From contig OX326958.1 of the NCBI GenBank assembly GCA_946800325.1, positions 15,094,992 through 15,158,991 on the forward strand: a DNA stretch of 64,000 bases, given 5' to 3'. Source of the DNA: Luzula sylvatica. Taxonomy: Eukaryota > Streptophyta > Magnoliopsida > Poales > Juncaceae. The first letter of the stretch is position 1. Every line of letters starts with the position of its first letter. The notes under the pieces were generated by a model. The model saw nothing but the letters and a program-made list of their open reading frames with translations. It had not been told where the DNA came from and made no database searches. The position numbers and the translations under genes were made by a program. This document shows, piece after piece, positions 47,100-60,596 of this stretch.

Positions 47100-49830
47100 C
47101 TTTTACCACATAACATTTCACCAAAATTTACAAACACTAAGAAATTTTGTTTTTCGATCCAAAACAATCTGTTTATGCTTTGGGGAGTTCAAATAACGTA
47201 TATTGAGATCATTTGAATCGTATCTTTTACAACATAACATTTCACCAAAATTTACAAACACTAAGAAAGTTTGTTTTTCGATTCAAAACAATATGTTTAT
47301 GCTTTGGGGAGTTCCAATAACGTATTTTTACATCATTTGAATCGTATCTTTTACCACATAACATTTCACCAAAATTAACAAACACTAAGAAATTTTGTTT
47401 TTCGATTCAAAACAATCTTTTTATTCTTTGGGGAGTTCAAATAACGTATTTTGAGATCATTTGAATCGTATCTTTTACCACATAACATTTCACCGAAATT
47501 TACAAACACTAAGAAAGTTTGTTTTTCGATTCAAACCAATCTGTTTATGCTTTGGGGAGTTCAAATAACGTATTTTGAGATCATTTGAATCGTATCTTTT
47601 ACTACATAACATTTCACCAAAATTTACAAACACTAAGAAAGTTTGTTTTTCGATTCAAAACAATTTGTTTATGCTTTGGGGAGTTCAAATAACGTATTTT
47701 GAGATCATTTGAATCGTATCTTTTACTACATAACATTTCACCAAAATTTACAAACACTAAGAAAGTTTGTTTTTCGATTCAAAACAATTTGTTTACGCTT
47801 TGGGGAGTTCAAATAACATATTTTTACATCATTCGAATCGTATCTTTTACCACATAACATTTCACCAAAATTTACAAACACTAAGAAAGTTTTGTTTTTC
47901 GATTCAAAACAATCTGTTTATGCTTCGGGGAGTTGAAATAACGTATTTTAAGATCATTTGAATCGTATCTTTTACTACATAACATTTCACCAAAATTTAC
48001 AAACACTAAGAAAGTTTGTTTTTCGATACAAAACAATCTGTTTATGCTTTGGGGAGTTCAAATAACGTATTTTGAGATCATTTGAATCGTATCTTTTACC
48101 ACATAACATTTCACCAAAATTTACAAACACTAAGAAATTTTGTTTTTCGATTCAAAACAATTTGTTTATGCTTTGGGGAGTTCAAATAACGTATTTTGAG
48201 ATCATTTGAATCGTATCTTTTACTACATAACATTTCACCAAAATTTACAAACACTAAGAAATTTTGTTTTTCGATTCAAAACAATTTGTTTATGCTTTGG
48301 GGAGTTCAAATAACGTATTTTGAGATCATTTGAATCGTATCTTTTACTACATAACATTTCACCAAAATTTACAAACACTAAGAAAGTTTGTTTTTCAATT
48401 CAAAACAATATGTTTATCCTTTGGGGAGATCAAATAATGTATTTTGAGATCATTTGAATCGTATCTTTTACCACATAACATTTCACCAAAATTTACAAAC
48501 ACTAAGAAATTTTGTTTTTCGATCCAAAACAATCTGTTTATGCTTTGGGGAGTTCAAATAACGTATATTGAGATCATTTGAATCGTATCTTTTACAACAT
48601 AACATTTCACCAAAATTTACAAACACTAAGAAAGTTTGTTTTTCGATTCAAAACAATATGTTTATGCTTTGGGGAGTTCCAATAACGTATTTTTACATCA
48701 TTTGAATCGTATCTTTTACCACATAACATTTCACCAAAATTAACAAACACTAAGAAATTTTGTTTTTCGATTCAAAACAATCTTTTTATGCTTTGGGGAG
48801 TTCAAATAACGTATTTTGAGATCATTTGAATCGTATCTTTTACCACATAACATTTCACCGAAATTTACAAACACTAAGAAAGTTTGTTTTTCGATTCAAA
48901 CCAATCTGTTTATGCTTTGGGGAGTTCAAATAACGTATTTTGAGATCATTTGAATCGTATCTTTTACTACATAACATTTCACCAAAATTTACAAACACTA
49001 AGAAAGTTTGTTTTTCGATTCAAAACAATTTGTTTATGCTTTGGGGAGTTCAAATAACGTATTTTGAGATCATTTGAATCGTATCTTTTACTACATAACA
49101 TTTCACCAAAATTTACAAACACTAAGAAAGTTTGTTTTTCGATTCAAAACAATTTGTTTACGCTTTGGGGAGTTCAAATAACATATTTTTACATCATTCG
49201 AATCGTATCTTTTACCACATAACATTTCACCAAAATTTACAAACACTAAGAAAGTTTTGTTTTTCGATTCAAAACAATCTGTTTATGCTTCGGGGAGTTG
49301 AAATAACGTATTTTAAGATCATTTGAATCGTATCTTTTACTACATAACATTTCACCAAAATTTACAAACACTAAGAAAGTTTGTTTTTCGATACAAAACA
49401 ATCTGTTTATGCTTTGGGGAGTTCAAATAACGTATTTTGAGATCATTTGAATCGTATCTTTTACCACATAACATTTCACCAAAATTTACAAACACTAAGA
49501 AATTTTGTTTTTCGATTCAAAACAATTTGTTTATGCTTTGGGGAGTTCAAATAACGTATTTTGAGATCATTTGAATCGTATCTTTTACTACATAACATTT
49601 CACCAAAATTTACAAACACTAAGAAATTTTGTTTTTCGATTCAAAACAATTTGTTTATGCTTTGGGGAGTTCAAATAACGTATTTTGAGATCATTTGAAT
49701 CGTATCTTTTACTACATAACATTTCACCAAAATTTACAAACACTAAGAAAGTTTGTTTTTCAATTCAAAACAATATGTTTATCCTTTGGGGAGATCAAAT
49801 AATGTATTTTGAGATCATTTGAATCGTATC
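47100..49830. repeat. HOR of 11 monomers (1365 bp), two copies
   Basis: Markers gatccaaaac (47156 and 48521) and ttttcaattc with tttatcctttgggg (48396 and 49761) repeat at exactly 1365 bp, which is 11 monomers plus the one extra T. The two copies look almost identical. Confidence 0.85.
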
Positions 49831-49871
49831 TTTTACCACATAACATTTCACCAAAATTTACAAACACTAAG

Positions 49872-52800
49872 AAAGTTTGTTTTCCGATTCAAAACAATCT
49901 GTTTATGCTATGGGGAGTTCAAATAACGTATTTTGAGATCATTTGAATCGTATCTTTTACCACATAACATTTCACCAAAATTTACAAACACTAAGACAGT
50001 TTGTTTTTCGATTCAAAACAATTTGTTTATGCTTTGGGGAGTTCAAATAACGTATTTTTAGATCATTTGAATCGTATCTTTTACCACATAACATTTCACC
50101 AAAATTTACAAACAGAAAGTTTGTTTTTCGATTCAAAACAATTTGTTTATGCTTTGGGGAGTTCAAATAACGTATTTTGAGATCATTTGAATCGTATCTT
50201 TTACTACATAACATTTCACCAAAATTTACAATCACTAAGAAAGTTTGTTTTTCGATTCAAAACAATTTGTTTATACTTTGGGGAGTTCAAATAACATATG
50301 TTTACATCATTCGAATCGTATCTTTTACCACATAACATTTCACCAAAATTTACAAACACTAAGAAAGTTTTGTTTTTCGATTCAAAACAATCTGTTTATG
50401 CTTCGGGGAGTGGAAATAACGTATTTTAAGATCATTTGAATCGTATCTTTTACTACATAACATTTCACCAAAATTTACAAACACTAAGAAAGTTTGTTTT
50501 TCGATACAAAACAATCTGTTTATGCTTTGGGGAGTTCAAATAACGTATTTTGAGATCATTTGAATCGTATCTTTTACCACATAACATTTCACCAAAATTT
50601 ACAAACACTAAGAAAGTTTGTTTTTCGATTCAAAAAAATCTGTTTATGCTTTGGGGAGTTCAAATAACGTATTTTGAGATCATTTGAATCGTATCTTTTA
50701 CTACATAACATTTCACCAAAATTTACAAACACTAAGAAAGTTTGTTCTTCGATACAAAACAATCTGTTTATGCTTTGGGGAGTTCAAATAACGTATTTTG
50801 AGATCATTTGAATCGTATCTTTTACCACATAACATTTCACCAAAATTTACAAACACTAAGACAGTTTGTTTTTCGATTCAAAACAATTTGTTTATGCTTT
50901 GGGGAGTTCAAATAACGTATTTTTGGATCATTTGAATCGTATCTTTTACCACATAACATTTCACCAAAATTTACAAACACTAAGAAAGTTTGTTTTTCGA
51001 TTTAAAACAATTTGTTTATGCTTTGGGGAGTTTAAATGACGTATTTTGAGATCATTTGAATCGTATCTTTTTCTACAAAACATTTCACCAAAATTTACAA
51101 ACACTAAGAAAGTTTGTTTTTCGATTCAAAACAATCTGTTCATGATTTGGGGAGTTCAAATAATGTATTTTGAGATCATTTGAATCGTATCTTTTACCAC
51201 ATAACATTTCACCAAAATTTACAAACACTAAGAAATTTTGTTTTTCGATTCAAAACAATCTGTTTATGCTTTGGGGAGTTCAAATAACGTATTTTGAGAT
51301 CATTTGAATCGTATCTTTTACAACATAACATTTCACCAAAATTTACAAACACTAAGAAAGTTTGTTTTTCGATTCAAAACAATATGTTTATGCTTTGGGG
51401 AGTTCCAATAACGTATTTTTACATCATTTGAATCGTATCTTTTACCACATAACATTTCACCAAAATTAACAAACACTAAGAAATTTTGTTTTTCGATTCA
51501 AAACAATCTTTTTATGCTTTGGGGAGTTCAAATAACGTATTTTGAGATCATTTGAATCGTATCTTTTACCACATAACATTTCACCGAAATTTACAAACAC
51601 TAAGAAAGTTTGTTTTTCGATTCAAACCAATCTGTTTATGCTTTGGGGAGTTCAAATAACGTATTTTGAGATCATTTGAATCGTATCTTTTACTGCATAA
51701 CATTTCACCACAATTTACAAACACTAAGAAAGTTTGTTTTTCGATTCAAAACAATTTGTTTATGCTTTGGGGAGTTCAAATAACGTATTTTGAGATCATT
51801 TGAATCGTATCTTTTACTACATAACATTTCACCAAAATTTACAAACACTAAGAAAGTTTGTTTTTCAATTCAAAACAATATGTTTATCCTTTGGGGAGAT
51901 CAAATAATGTATTTTGAGATCATTTGAATCGTATCTTTTACCACATAACATTTCACCAAAATTTACAAACACTAAGAAAGTTTGTTTTCCGATTCAAAAC
52001 AATCTGTTTATGCTATGGGGAGTTCAAATAACGTATTTTGAGATCATTTGAATCGTATCTTTTACCACATAACATTTCACCAAAATTTACAAACACTAAG
52101 ACAGTTTGTTTTTCGATTCAAAACAATTTGTTTATGCTTTGGGGAGTTCAAATAACGTATTTTTAAATCATTTGAATCGTATCTTTTACCACATAACATT
52201 TCACCAAAATTTACAAACAGAAAGTTTGTTTTTCGATTCAAAACAATTTGTTTATGCTTTGGGGAGTTCAAATAACGTATTTTGAGATCATTTGAATCGT
52301 ATCTTTTACTACATAACATTTCACCAAAATTTACAATCACTAAGAAAGTTTGTTTTTCGATTCAAAACAATTTGTTTATACTTTGGGGAGTTCAAATAAC
52401 ATATGTTTACATCATTCGAATCGTATCTTTTACCACATAACATTTCACCAAAATTTACAAACACTAAGAAAGTTTTGTTTTTCAATTCAAAACAATCTGT
52501 TTATGCTTCGGGGAGTGGAAATAACGTATTTTAAGATCATTTGAATCGTATCTTTTACTACATAACATTTCACCAAAATTTACAAACACTAAGAAAGTTT
52601 GTTTTTCGATACAAAACAATCTGTTTATGCTTTGGGGAGTTCAAATAACGTATTTTGAGATCATTTGAATCGTATCTTTTACCACATAACATTTCACCAA
52701 AATTTACAAACACTAAGAAAGTTTGTTTTTCGATTCAAAAAAATCTGTTTATGCTTTGGGGAGTTCAAATAACGTATTTTGAGATCATTTGAATCGTATC

Positions 52801-54100
52801 TTTTACTACATAACATTTCACCAAAATTTACAAACACTAAGAAAGTTTGTTCTTCGATACAAAACAATCTGTTTATGCTTTGGGGAGTTCAAATAACGTA
52901 TTTTGAGATCATTTGAATCGTATCTTTTACCACATAACATTTCACCAAAATTTACAAACACTAAGACAGTTTGTTTTTCGATTCAAAACAATTTGTTTAA
53001 GCTTTGGGGAGTTCAAATAACGTATTTTGAGATCATTTGAATCGTATCTTTTACTACATAACATTTCACCAAAATTTACAATCACTAAGAAAGTTTGTTT
53101 TTCGATTCAAAACAATTTGTTTATACTTTGGGGAGTTCAAATAACATATGTTTACATCATTCGAATCGTATCTTTTACCACATAACATTTCACCAAAATT
53201 TACAAACACTAAGAAAGTTTTGTTTTTCAATTCAAAACAATCTGTTTATGCTTCGGGGAGTGGAAATAACGTATTTTAAGATCATTTGAATCGTATCTTT
53301 TACTACATAACATTTCACCAAAATTTACAAACACTAAGAAAGTTTGTTTTTCGATACAAAACAATCTGTTTATGCTTTGGGGAGTTCAAATAACGTATTT
53401 TGAGATCATTTGAATCGTATCTTTTACCACATAACATTTCACCAAAATTTACAAACACTAAGAAAGTTTGTTTTTCGATTCAAAAAAATCTGTTTATGCT
53501 TTGGGGAGTTCAAATAACGTATTTTGAGATCATTTGAATCGTATCTTTTACTACATAACATTTCACCAAAATTTACAAACACTAAGAAAGTTTGTTCTTC
53601 GATACAAAACAATCTGTTTATGCTTTGGGGAGTTCAAATAACGTATTTTGAGATCATTTGAATCGTATCTTTTACCACATAACATTTCACCAAAATTTAC
53701 AAACACTAAGACAGTTTGTTTTTCGATTCAAAACAATTTGTTTATGCTTTGGGGAGTTCAAATAACGTATTTTTAGATCATTTGAATCGTATCTTTTACC
53801 ACATAACATTTCACCAAAATTTACAAACACTAAGAAAGTTTGTTTTTCGATTTAAAACAATTTGTTTATGCTTTGGGGAGTTTAAATGACGTATTTTGAG
53901 ATCATTTGAATCGTATCTTTTTCTACATAACATTTCACCAAAATTTACAAACACTAAGAAAGTTTGTTTTTCGATTCAAAACAATCTGTTCATGATTTGG
54001 GGAGTTCAAATAATGTATTTTGAGATCATTTGAATCGTATCTTTTACAACATAACATTTCACCAAAATTTACAAACACTAAGAAATTTTGTTTTTCGATT
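49872..54100. repeat. HOR of 17 monomers (2105 bp) with an embedded 6-monomer duplication
   Basis: Marker tttccgattc at 49881 and 51986 gives 2105 bp (17 monomers, minus 4 and plus 1 bp). Inside the second copy a block is repeated after 745 bp (52350 and 53095). Marker gatttaaaac then recurs after 2850 bp (2105 plus 745), confirming the order of events. Confidence 0.82.
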
Positions 54101-55959
54101 CAAAACAATCTGTTTATGCTTTGGGGAGTTCAAATAACGTATTTTGAGATCATTTGAATCGTATCTTTTACAACATAACATTTCACCAAAATTTACAAAC
54201 ACTAAGAAAGTTTGTTTTTCGATTCAAAACAATATGTTTATGCTTTGGGGAGTTCCAATAACGTATTTTTACATCATTTGAATCGTATCTTTTACCACAT
54301 AACATTTCACCAAAATTAACAAACACTAAGAAATTTTGTTTTTCGATTCAAAACAATCTTTTTATGCTTTGGGGAGTTCAAATAACGTATTTTGAGATCA
54401 TTTGAATCGTATCTTTTACCACATAACATTTCACCGAAATTTACAAACACTAAGAAAGTTTGTTTTTCGATTCAAACCAATCTGTTTATGCTTTGGGGAG
54501 TTCAAATAATGTATTTTGAGATCATTTGAATCGTATCTTTTACTACATAACATTTCACCACAATTTACAAACACTAAGAAAGTTTGTTTTTCGATTCAAA
54601 ACAATTTGTTTATGCTTTGGGGAGTTCAAATAACGTATTTTGAGATCATTTGAATCGTATCTTTTTCTACATAACATTTCACCAAAATTTACAAACACTA
54701 AGAAAGTTTGTTTTTCGATTCAAAACAATCTGTTCAGGATTTGGGGAGTTCAAATAATGTATTTTGAGATCATTGGAATCGTTTCTTTTACCACATAACA
54801 TTTCACCAAAATTTACAAACACTAAGAAAGTTTTGTTTTTCGATTCAAAACAATCTTTTTATGCTTTGGGGAGTTCAAATAACGTATTTTGAGATCATTT
54901 GAATCGTATCTTTTACCACATAACATTTCACCGAAATTTACAAACACTAAGAAAGTTTGTTTTTCGATTCAAACCAATCTGTTTATGCTTTGGGGAGTTC
55001 AAATAACGTATTTTGAGATCATTTGAATCGTATCTTTTACTACATAACATTTCACCAAAATTTACAAACACTAAGAAAGTTTGTTTTTCGATTCAAAACA
55101 ATTTGTTTATGCCTTGGGGAGTTCAAATAACGTATTTTGAGATCATTTGAATCGTATCTTTTACTACATAACATTTCACCAAAATTTACAAACACTAAGA
55201 AAGTTTGTTTTTCGATTCAAAACAATTTGTTTACGCTTTGGGGAGTTCAAATAACATATTTTTACATCATTCGAATCGTATCTTTTACCACATAACATTT
55301 CACCAAAATTTACAAACACTAAGAAAGTTTTGTTTTTCGATTCAAAACAATCTGTTTATGCTTCGGGGAGTTGAAATAACGTATTTTAAGATCATTTGAA
55401 TCGTATCTTTTACTACATAACATTTCACCAAAATTTACAAACACTAAGAAAGTTTGTTTTTCGATACAAAACAATCTGTTTATGCTTTGGGGAGTTCAAA
55501 TAACGTATTTTGAGATCATTTGAATCGTATCTTTTACCACATAACATTTCACCAAAATTTACAAACACTAAGAAAGTTTGTTTTTCAATTCAAAAAAATC
55601 TGTTTATGCTTTGGGGAGTTCAAATAACGTATTTTGAGATCATTTGAATCGTATCTTTTACCACATAACATTTCACCAAAATTTACAAACACTAAGACAG
55701 TTTGTTTTTCGATTCAAAACAATTTGTTTATGCTTTGGGGAGTTCAAATAACGTATTTTTAGTTCATTTGAATCGTATCTTTTACCACATAACATTTCAC
55801 CAAAATTTACAAACACTAAGAAAGTTTGTTTTTCGATTCAAAACAATTTGTTTATGCTTTGGGGAGTTGAAATAACGTATTTTGAGATCATTTGAATCGT
55901 ATCTTTTTCTACATAACATTTCACCAAAATTTACAAACACTAAGAAAGTTTGTTTTTCG

Positions 55960-57448
55960 ATTCAAAACAATCTGTTCATGATTTGGGGAGTTCAAATAAT
56001 GTATTTTGAGATCATTTGAATCGTTTCTTTTACCACATAACATTTCACCAAAATTTACAAACACTAAGAAATTTTGTTTTTCGATTCAAAACAATCTGTT
56101 TATGCATGGGGGAGTTCAAATAACGTATTTTCAGATCATTTGAATCGTATCTTTCACCACATAACATTTCACAAAAATTTACAAACACTAAGAAATTTTG
56201 ATTTTCGATTCAAAACAATCTGTTTATGCTTTGGGGAGTTCAAATAACGTATTTTGAGATCATTTGAATCGTATCTTTTACCACATAACATTTCACCAAA
56301 ATTTACAAACACTAAGACAGTTTGTTTTTCGATTCAAAACAATTTGTTTATGCTTTGGGGAGTTCAAATAACGTATTTTTAGATCATTTGAATCGTATCT
56401 TTTACTACATAACATTTCACCAAAATTTACAAACACTAAGAAAGTTTGTTTTTCGATTCAAAACAATATGTTTATGCTTTGGGGAGTTCCAATAACGTAT
56501 TTTTACATCATTTGAATCATATCTTTTACCACATAGCATTTCACCAAAATTAACAAACACTAAGAAAGTTTGTTTTTCGATTCAAAACAATCTTTTTATG
56601 CTTTGGGGAGTTCAAATAACGTATTTTGAGATCATTTGAATTGTATCTTTTACCACATAACATTTCACCGAAATTTACAAACACTAAGAAAGTTTGTTTT
56701 TCGATTCAAAACAATCTGTTCATGATTTGGGGAGTTCAAATAATGTATTTTGAGATCATTTGAATCGTTTCTTTTACCACATAACATTTCACCAAAATTT
56801 ACAAACACTAAGAAATTTTGTTTTTCGATTCAAAACAATCTGTTTATGCATTGGGGAGTTCAAATAACGTATTTTCAGATCATTTGAATCGTATCTTTCA
56901 CCACATAACATTTCACAAAAATTTACAAACACTAAGAAATTTTGATTTTCGATTCAAAACAATCTGTTTATGCTTTGGGGAGTTCAAATAACGTATTTTG
57001 AGATCATTTGAATCGTATCTTTTACCACATAACATTTCACCAAAATTTACAAACACTAAGACAGTTTGTTTTTCGATTCAAAACAATTTGTTTATGCTTT
57101 GGGGAGTTCAAATAACGTATTTTTAGATCATTTGAATCGTATCTTTTACTACATAACATTTCACCAAAATTTACAAACACTAAGAAAGTTTGTTTTTCGA
57201 TTCAAAACAATATGTTTATGCTTTGGGGAGTTCCAATAACGTATTTTTACATCATTTGAATCATATCTTTTACCACATAGCATTTCACCAAAATTAACAA
57301 ACACTAAGAAAGTTTGTTTTTCGATTCAAAACAATCTTTTTATGCTTTGGGGAGTTCAAATAACGTATTTTGAGATCATTTGAATTGTATCTTTTACCAC
57401 ATAACATTTCACCGAAATTTACAAACACTAAGAAAGTTTGTTTTTCGA
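55960..57448. repeat. Recent tandem duplication of 6 monomers (744 bp)
   Basis: Rare variants gttcatgatt (55977/56721), tttcacaaaaa (56167/56911), catagcatttc and gaattgtatc repeat at exactly 744 bp. I see one difference between the copies (tgcatggggg against tgcattgggg), so this is among the youngest duplications here. Confidence 0.85.
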
Positions 57449-60400
57449 TTCAAACCAATCTGTTTATGCTTTGGGGAGTTCAAATAACGTATTTTGAGAT
57501 CATTTGAATCGTATCTTTTACTACATAACATTTCACCAAAATTTACAAACACTAAGAAAGTTTGTTTTTCGATTCAAAACAATTTGTTTATGCTTTGGGG
57601 AGTTCAAATAACGTATTTTGAGATCATTTGAATCGTATCTTTTACTACATAACATTTCACCAAAATTTACAAACAATAAGAAAGTTTGTTTTTCGATTCA
57701 AAACAATCTGTTTATGCTTTGGGGAGTTCAAATAATGTATTTTGAGATCATTTGAATCGTATCTTTTACCACATAACATTTCACCAAAATTTACAAACAC
57801 TAAGAAAGTATATTTTTCGATTCAAAACAGTCTGTTTATGCTTTGGGGAGTTCAAATAACGTATTTTGAGATCATTTGAATCGTATCTTTTACTACATAA
57901 CATTTCACCAAAATTTACAAACACTAAGAAAGTTTGTTTTTCGATTCAAAACAATCTGTTTCTGCTATGGGGAGTTCAAATAATGTATTTTGAGATCATT
58001 TGAATCGTATCTTTTACCACATAACATTTCACCAAAATTAACATACACTAAGAAAGTTTGTTTTTCGATTCAAAACAATCTTTTTATGCTTTGGGGAGTT
58101 CAAATAACGTATTTTGAGATCATTTGAATCGTATCTTTTACCACATAACATTTCACCGAAATTTACAAACACTAAGAAAGTTTGTTTTTCGATTCAAACC
58201 AATCTGTTTATGCTTTGGGGAGTTCAAATAACGTATTTTGAGATCATTTGAATCGTATCTTTTACTACATAACATTTCACCAAAATTTACAAACACTAAG
58301 AAAGTTTGTTTTTCGATTCAAAACAATTTGTTTATGCTTTGGGGAGTTCAAATAACGTATTTTGAGATCATTTGAATCGTATCTTTTACTACATAACATT
58401 TCACCAAAATTTACAAACACTAAGACAATTTGTTTTTCGATTCAAAACAATCTGTTTATGCCATGGGGAGTTCAAATAGTTCAAATAACGTATTTTGAGA
58501 TCATTTGAATCGTATCTTTTACAACATAACATTTCACCAAAATTTACAAACACTAAGAAAGTTTGATTTTCGATTCAAAACAATCTGTTTATGCTTTGGG
58601 GAGTTCAAATAACGTATTTTGAGATCATTTGAATCGTATCTTTTACCACATAACATTTCACCAAAATTTACAAACACTAAGAAAGTTTATTTTTCGATTC
58701 AAAACAATCTGTTTATGCTTTGGGGAGTTCAAATAACGTATTTTGAGATCATTTGAATCGTATCTTTTACTACATAACATTTCACCAATATTTACAAACA
58801 CTAAGAAAGTTTGTTTTTCGATTCAAAACAATATGTTTATGCCTTGGGGAGTTCAAATAATTTATTTTGAGATCATTTGAATCGTATCTTTTACCACATA
58901 GCATATCACCAAAATTTACAAACACTAAGAAAGTATGTTTTTCGATTCAAAACAATCTGTTTATGCCATGGGGAGTTCAAATAACGTATTTTGAGATCAT
59001 TTGAATCGTATGTTTTACCACATAACATTTCACCACAATTTACAAACACTAAGAAAGTTTGTTTTCCGATTCAAAACAATCTGTTTATGCTATGGGGAGT
59101 TCAAATAACGTATTTTGAGATCATTTGAATCGTATCTTTTACCACATAACATTTCACCAAAATTTACAAACACTAAGACAGTTTGTTTTTCGATTCAAAA
59201 CAATTTGTTTATGCTTTGGGGAGTTCAAATAACGTATTTTTAGATCATTTGAATCGTATCTTTTACCACATAACATTTCACCAAAATTTACAAACACTAA
59301 GAAAGTTTGTTTTTCCATTCAAAACAATTTGTTTATGCTTTGGGGAGTTCAAATAACGTATTTTGAGATCATTTGAATCGTATCTTTTACTACATAACAT
59401 TTCACCAAAATTTACAAACACTAAGACAGTTTGTTTTTCGATTCAAAACAATTTGTTTTTCGATTCAAAACAATTTGTTTATGCTTTGGGGAGTTCAAAT
59501 AACGTATTTTTAGATCATTTGAATCATATCTTTTGCAACATAACATTTCACCAAAATTTACAAACACTAAGAAAGTTTGTTTTTCGATTCAAAACAATTT
59601 GTTTATGCTTTGGGGAGTTTAAATAACGTATTTTGAGATCATTTGAATCGTATCTTTTTCTACATAACATTTCACCAAAATTTACAAACACTAAGAAAGT
59701 TTGTTTTTCGATTCAAAACAATCTGTTCATGATTTGGGGAGTTCAAATAATGTATTTTGAGATCATTTGAATCGTATCTTTTACCACATAACATTTCACC
59801 AAAATTTACAAACACTAAGAAATTTTGTTTTTCGATTCAAAACAATCTGTTTATGCATTGGTGAGTTCAAATAACGTATTTTGAGATCATTTGAATCGTA
59901 TCTTTCACCACATAACATTTCACCAAAATTTACAAACACTAAGAAATTTTGTTTTTCGATTCAAAACAATCTGTTTATGCTTTGGGGAGTTCAAATAACG
60001 TATTTTGAGATCATTTGAATCGTATCTTTTACCACATAACATTTCACCAAAATTTACAAACACTAAGACAGTTTGTTTTTCGATTCAAAACAATTTGTTT
60101 ATGCTTTGGGGAGTTCAAATAACGTACTTTTAGATCATTTGAATCGTATCTTTTACTACATAACATTTCACCAAAATTTACAAACACTAAGAAAGTTTGT
60201 TTTTCGATTCAAAACAATATGTTTATGCTTTGGGGAGTTCCAATAACGTATTTTTACATCATTTGAATCGTATCTTTTACCACATAACATTTCACCAAAA
60301 TTAACAAATACTAAGAAAGTTTGTTTTTCGATTCAAAACAATCTTTTTATGCTTTGGGGAGTTCAAATAACGTATTTTGCGATCATTTGAATCGTATCTT

Positions 60401-60596
60401 TTACCACATAACATTTCACCGAAATTTACAAACACTAAGAAAGTTTGTTTTTCGATTCAAACCAATCTGTTTATGCTTTGGGGAGTTCAAATAACGTATT
60501 TTGGGATCATTTGAATCGTATCTTTAACTACATAACATTTCACCAAAATTTACAAACACTAAGAAAGTTTGTTTTTCGATTCAAAACAATTTGTTT

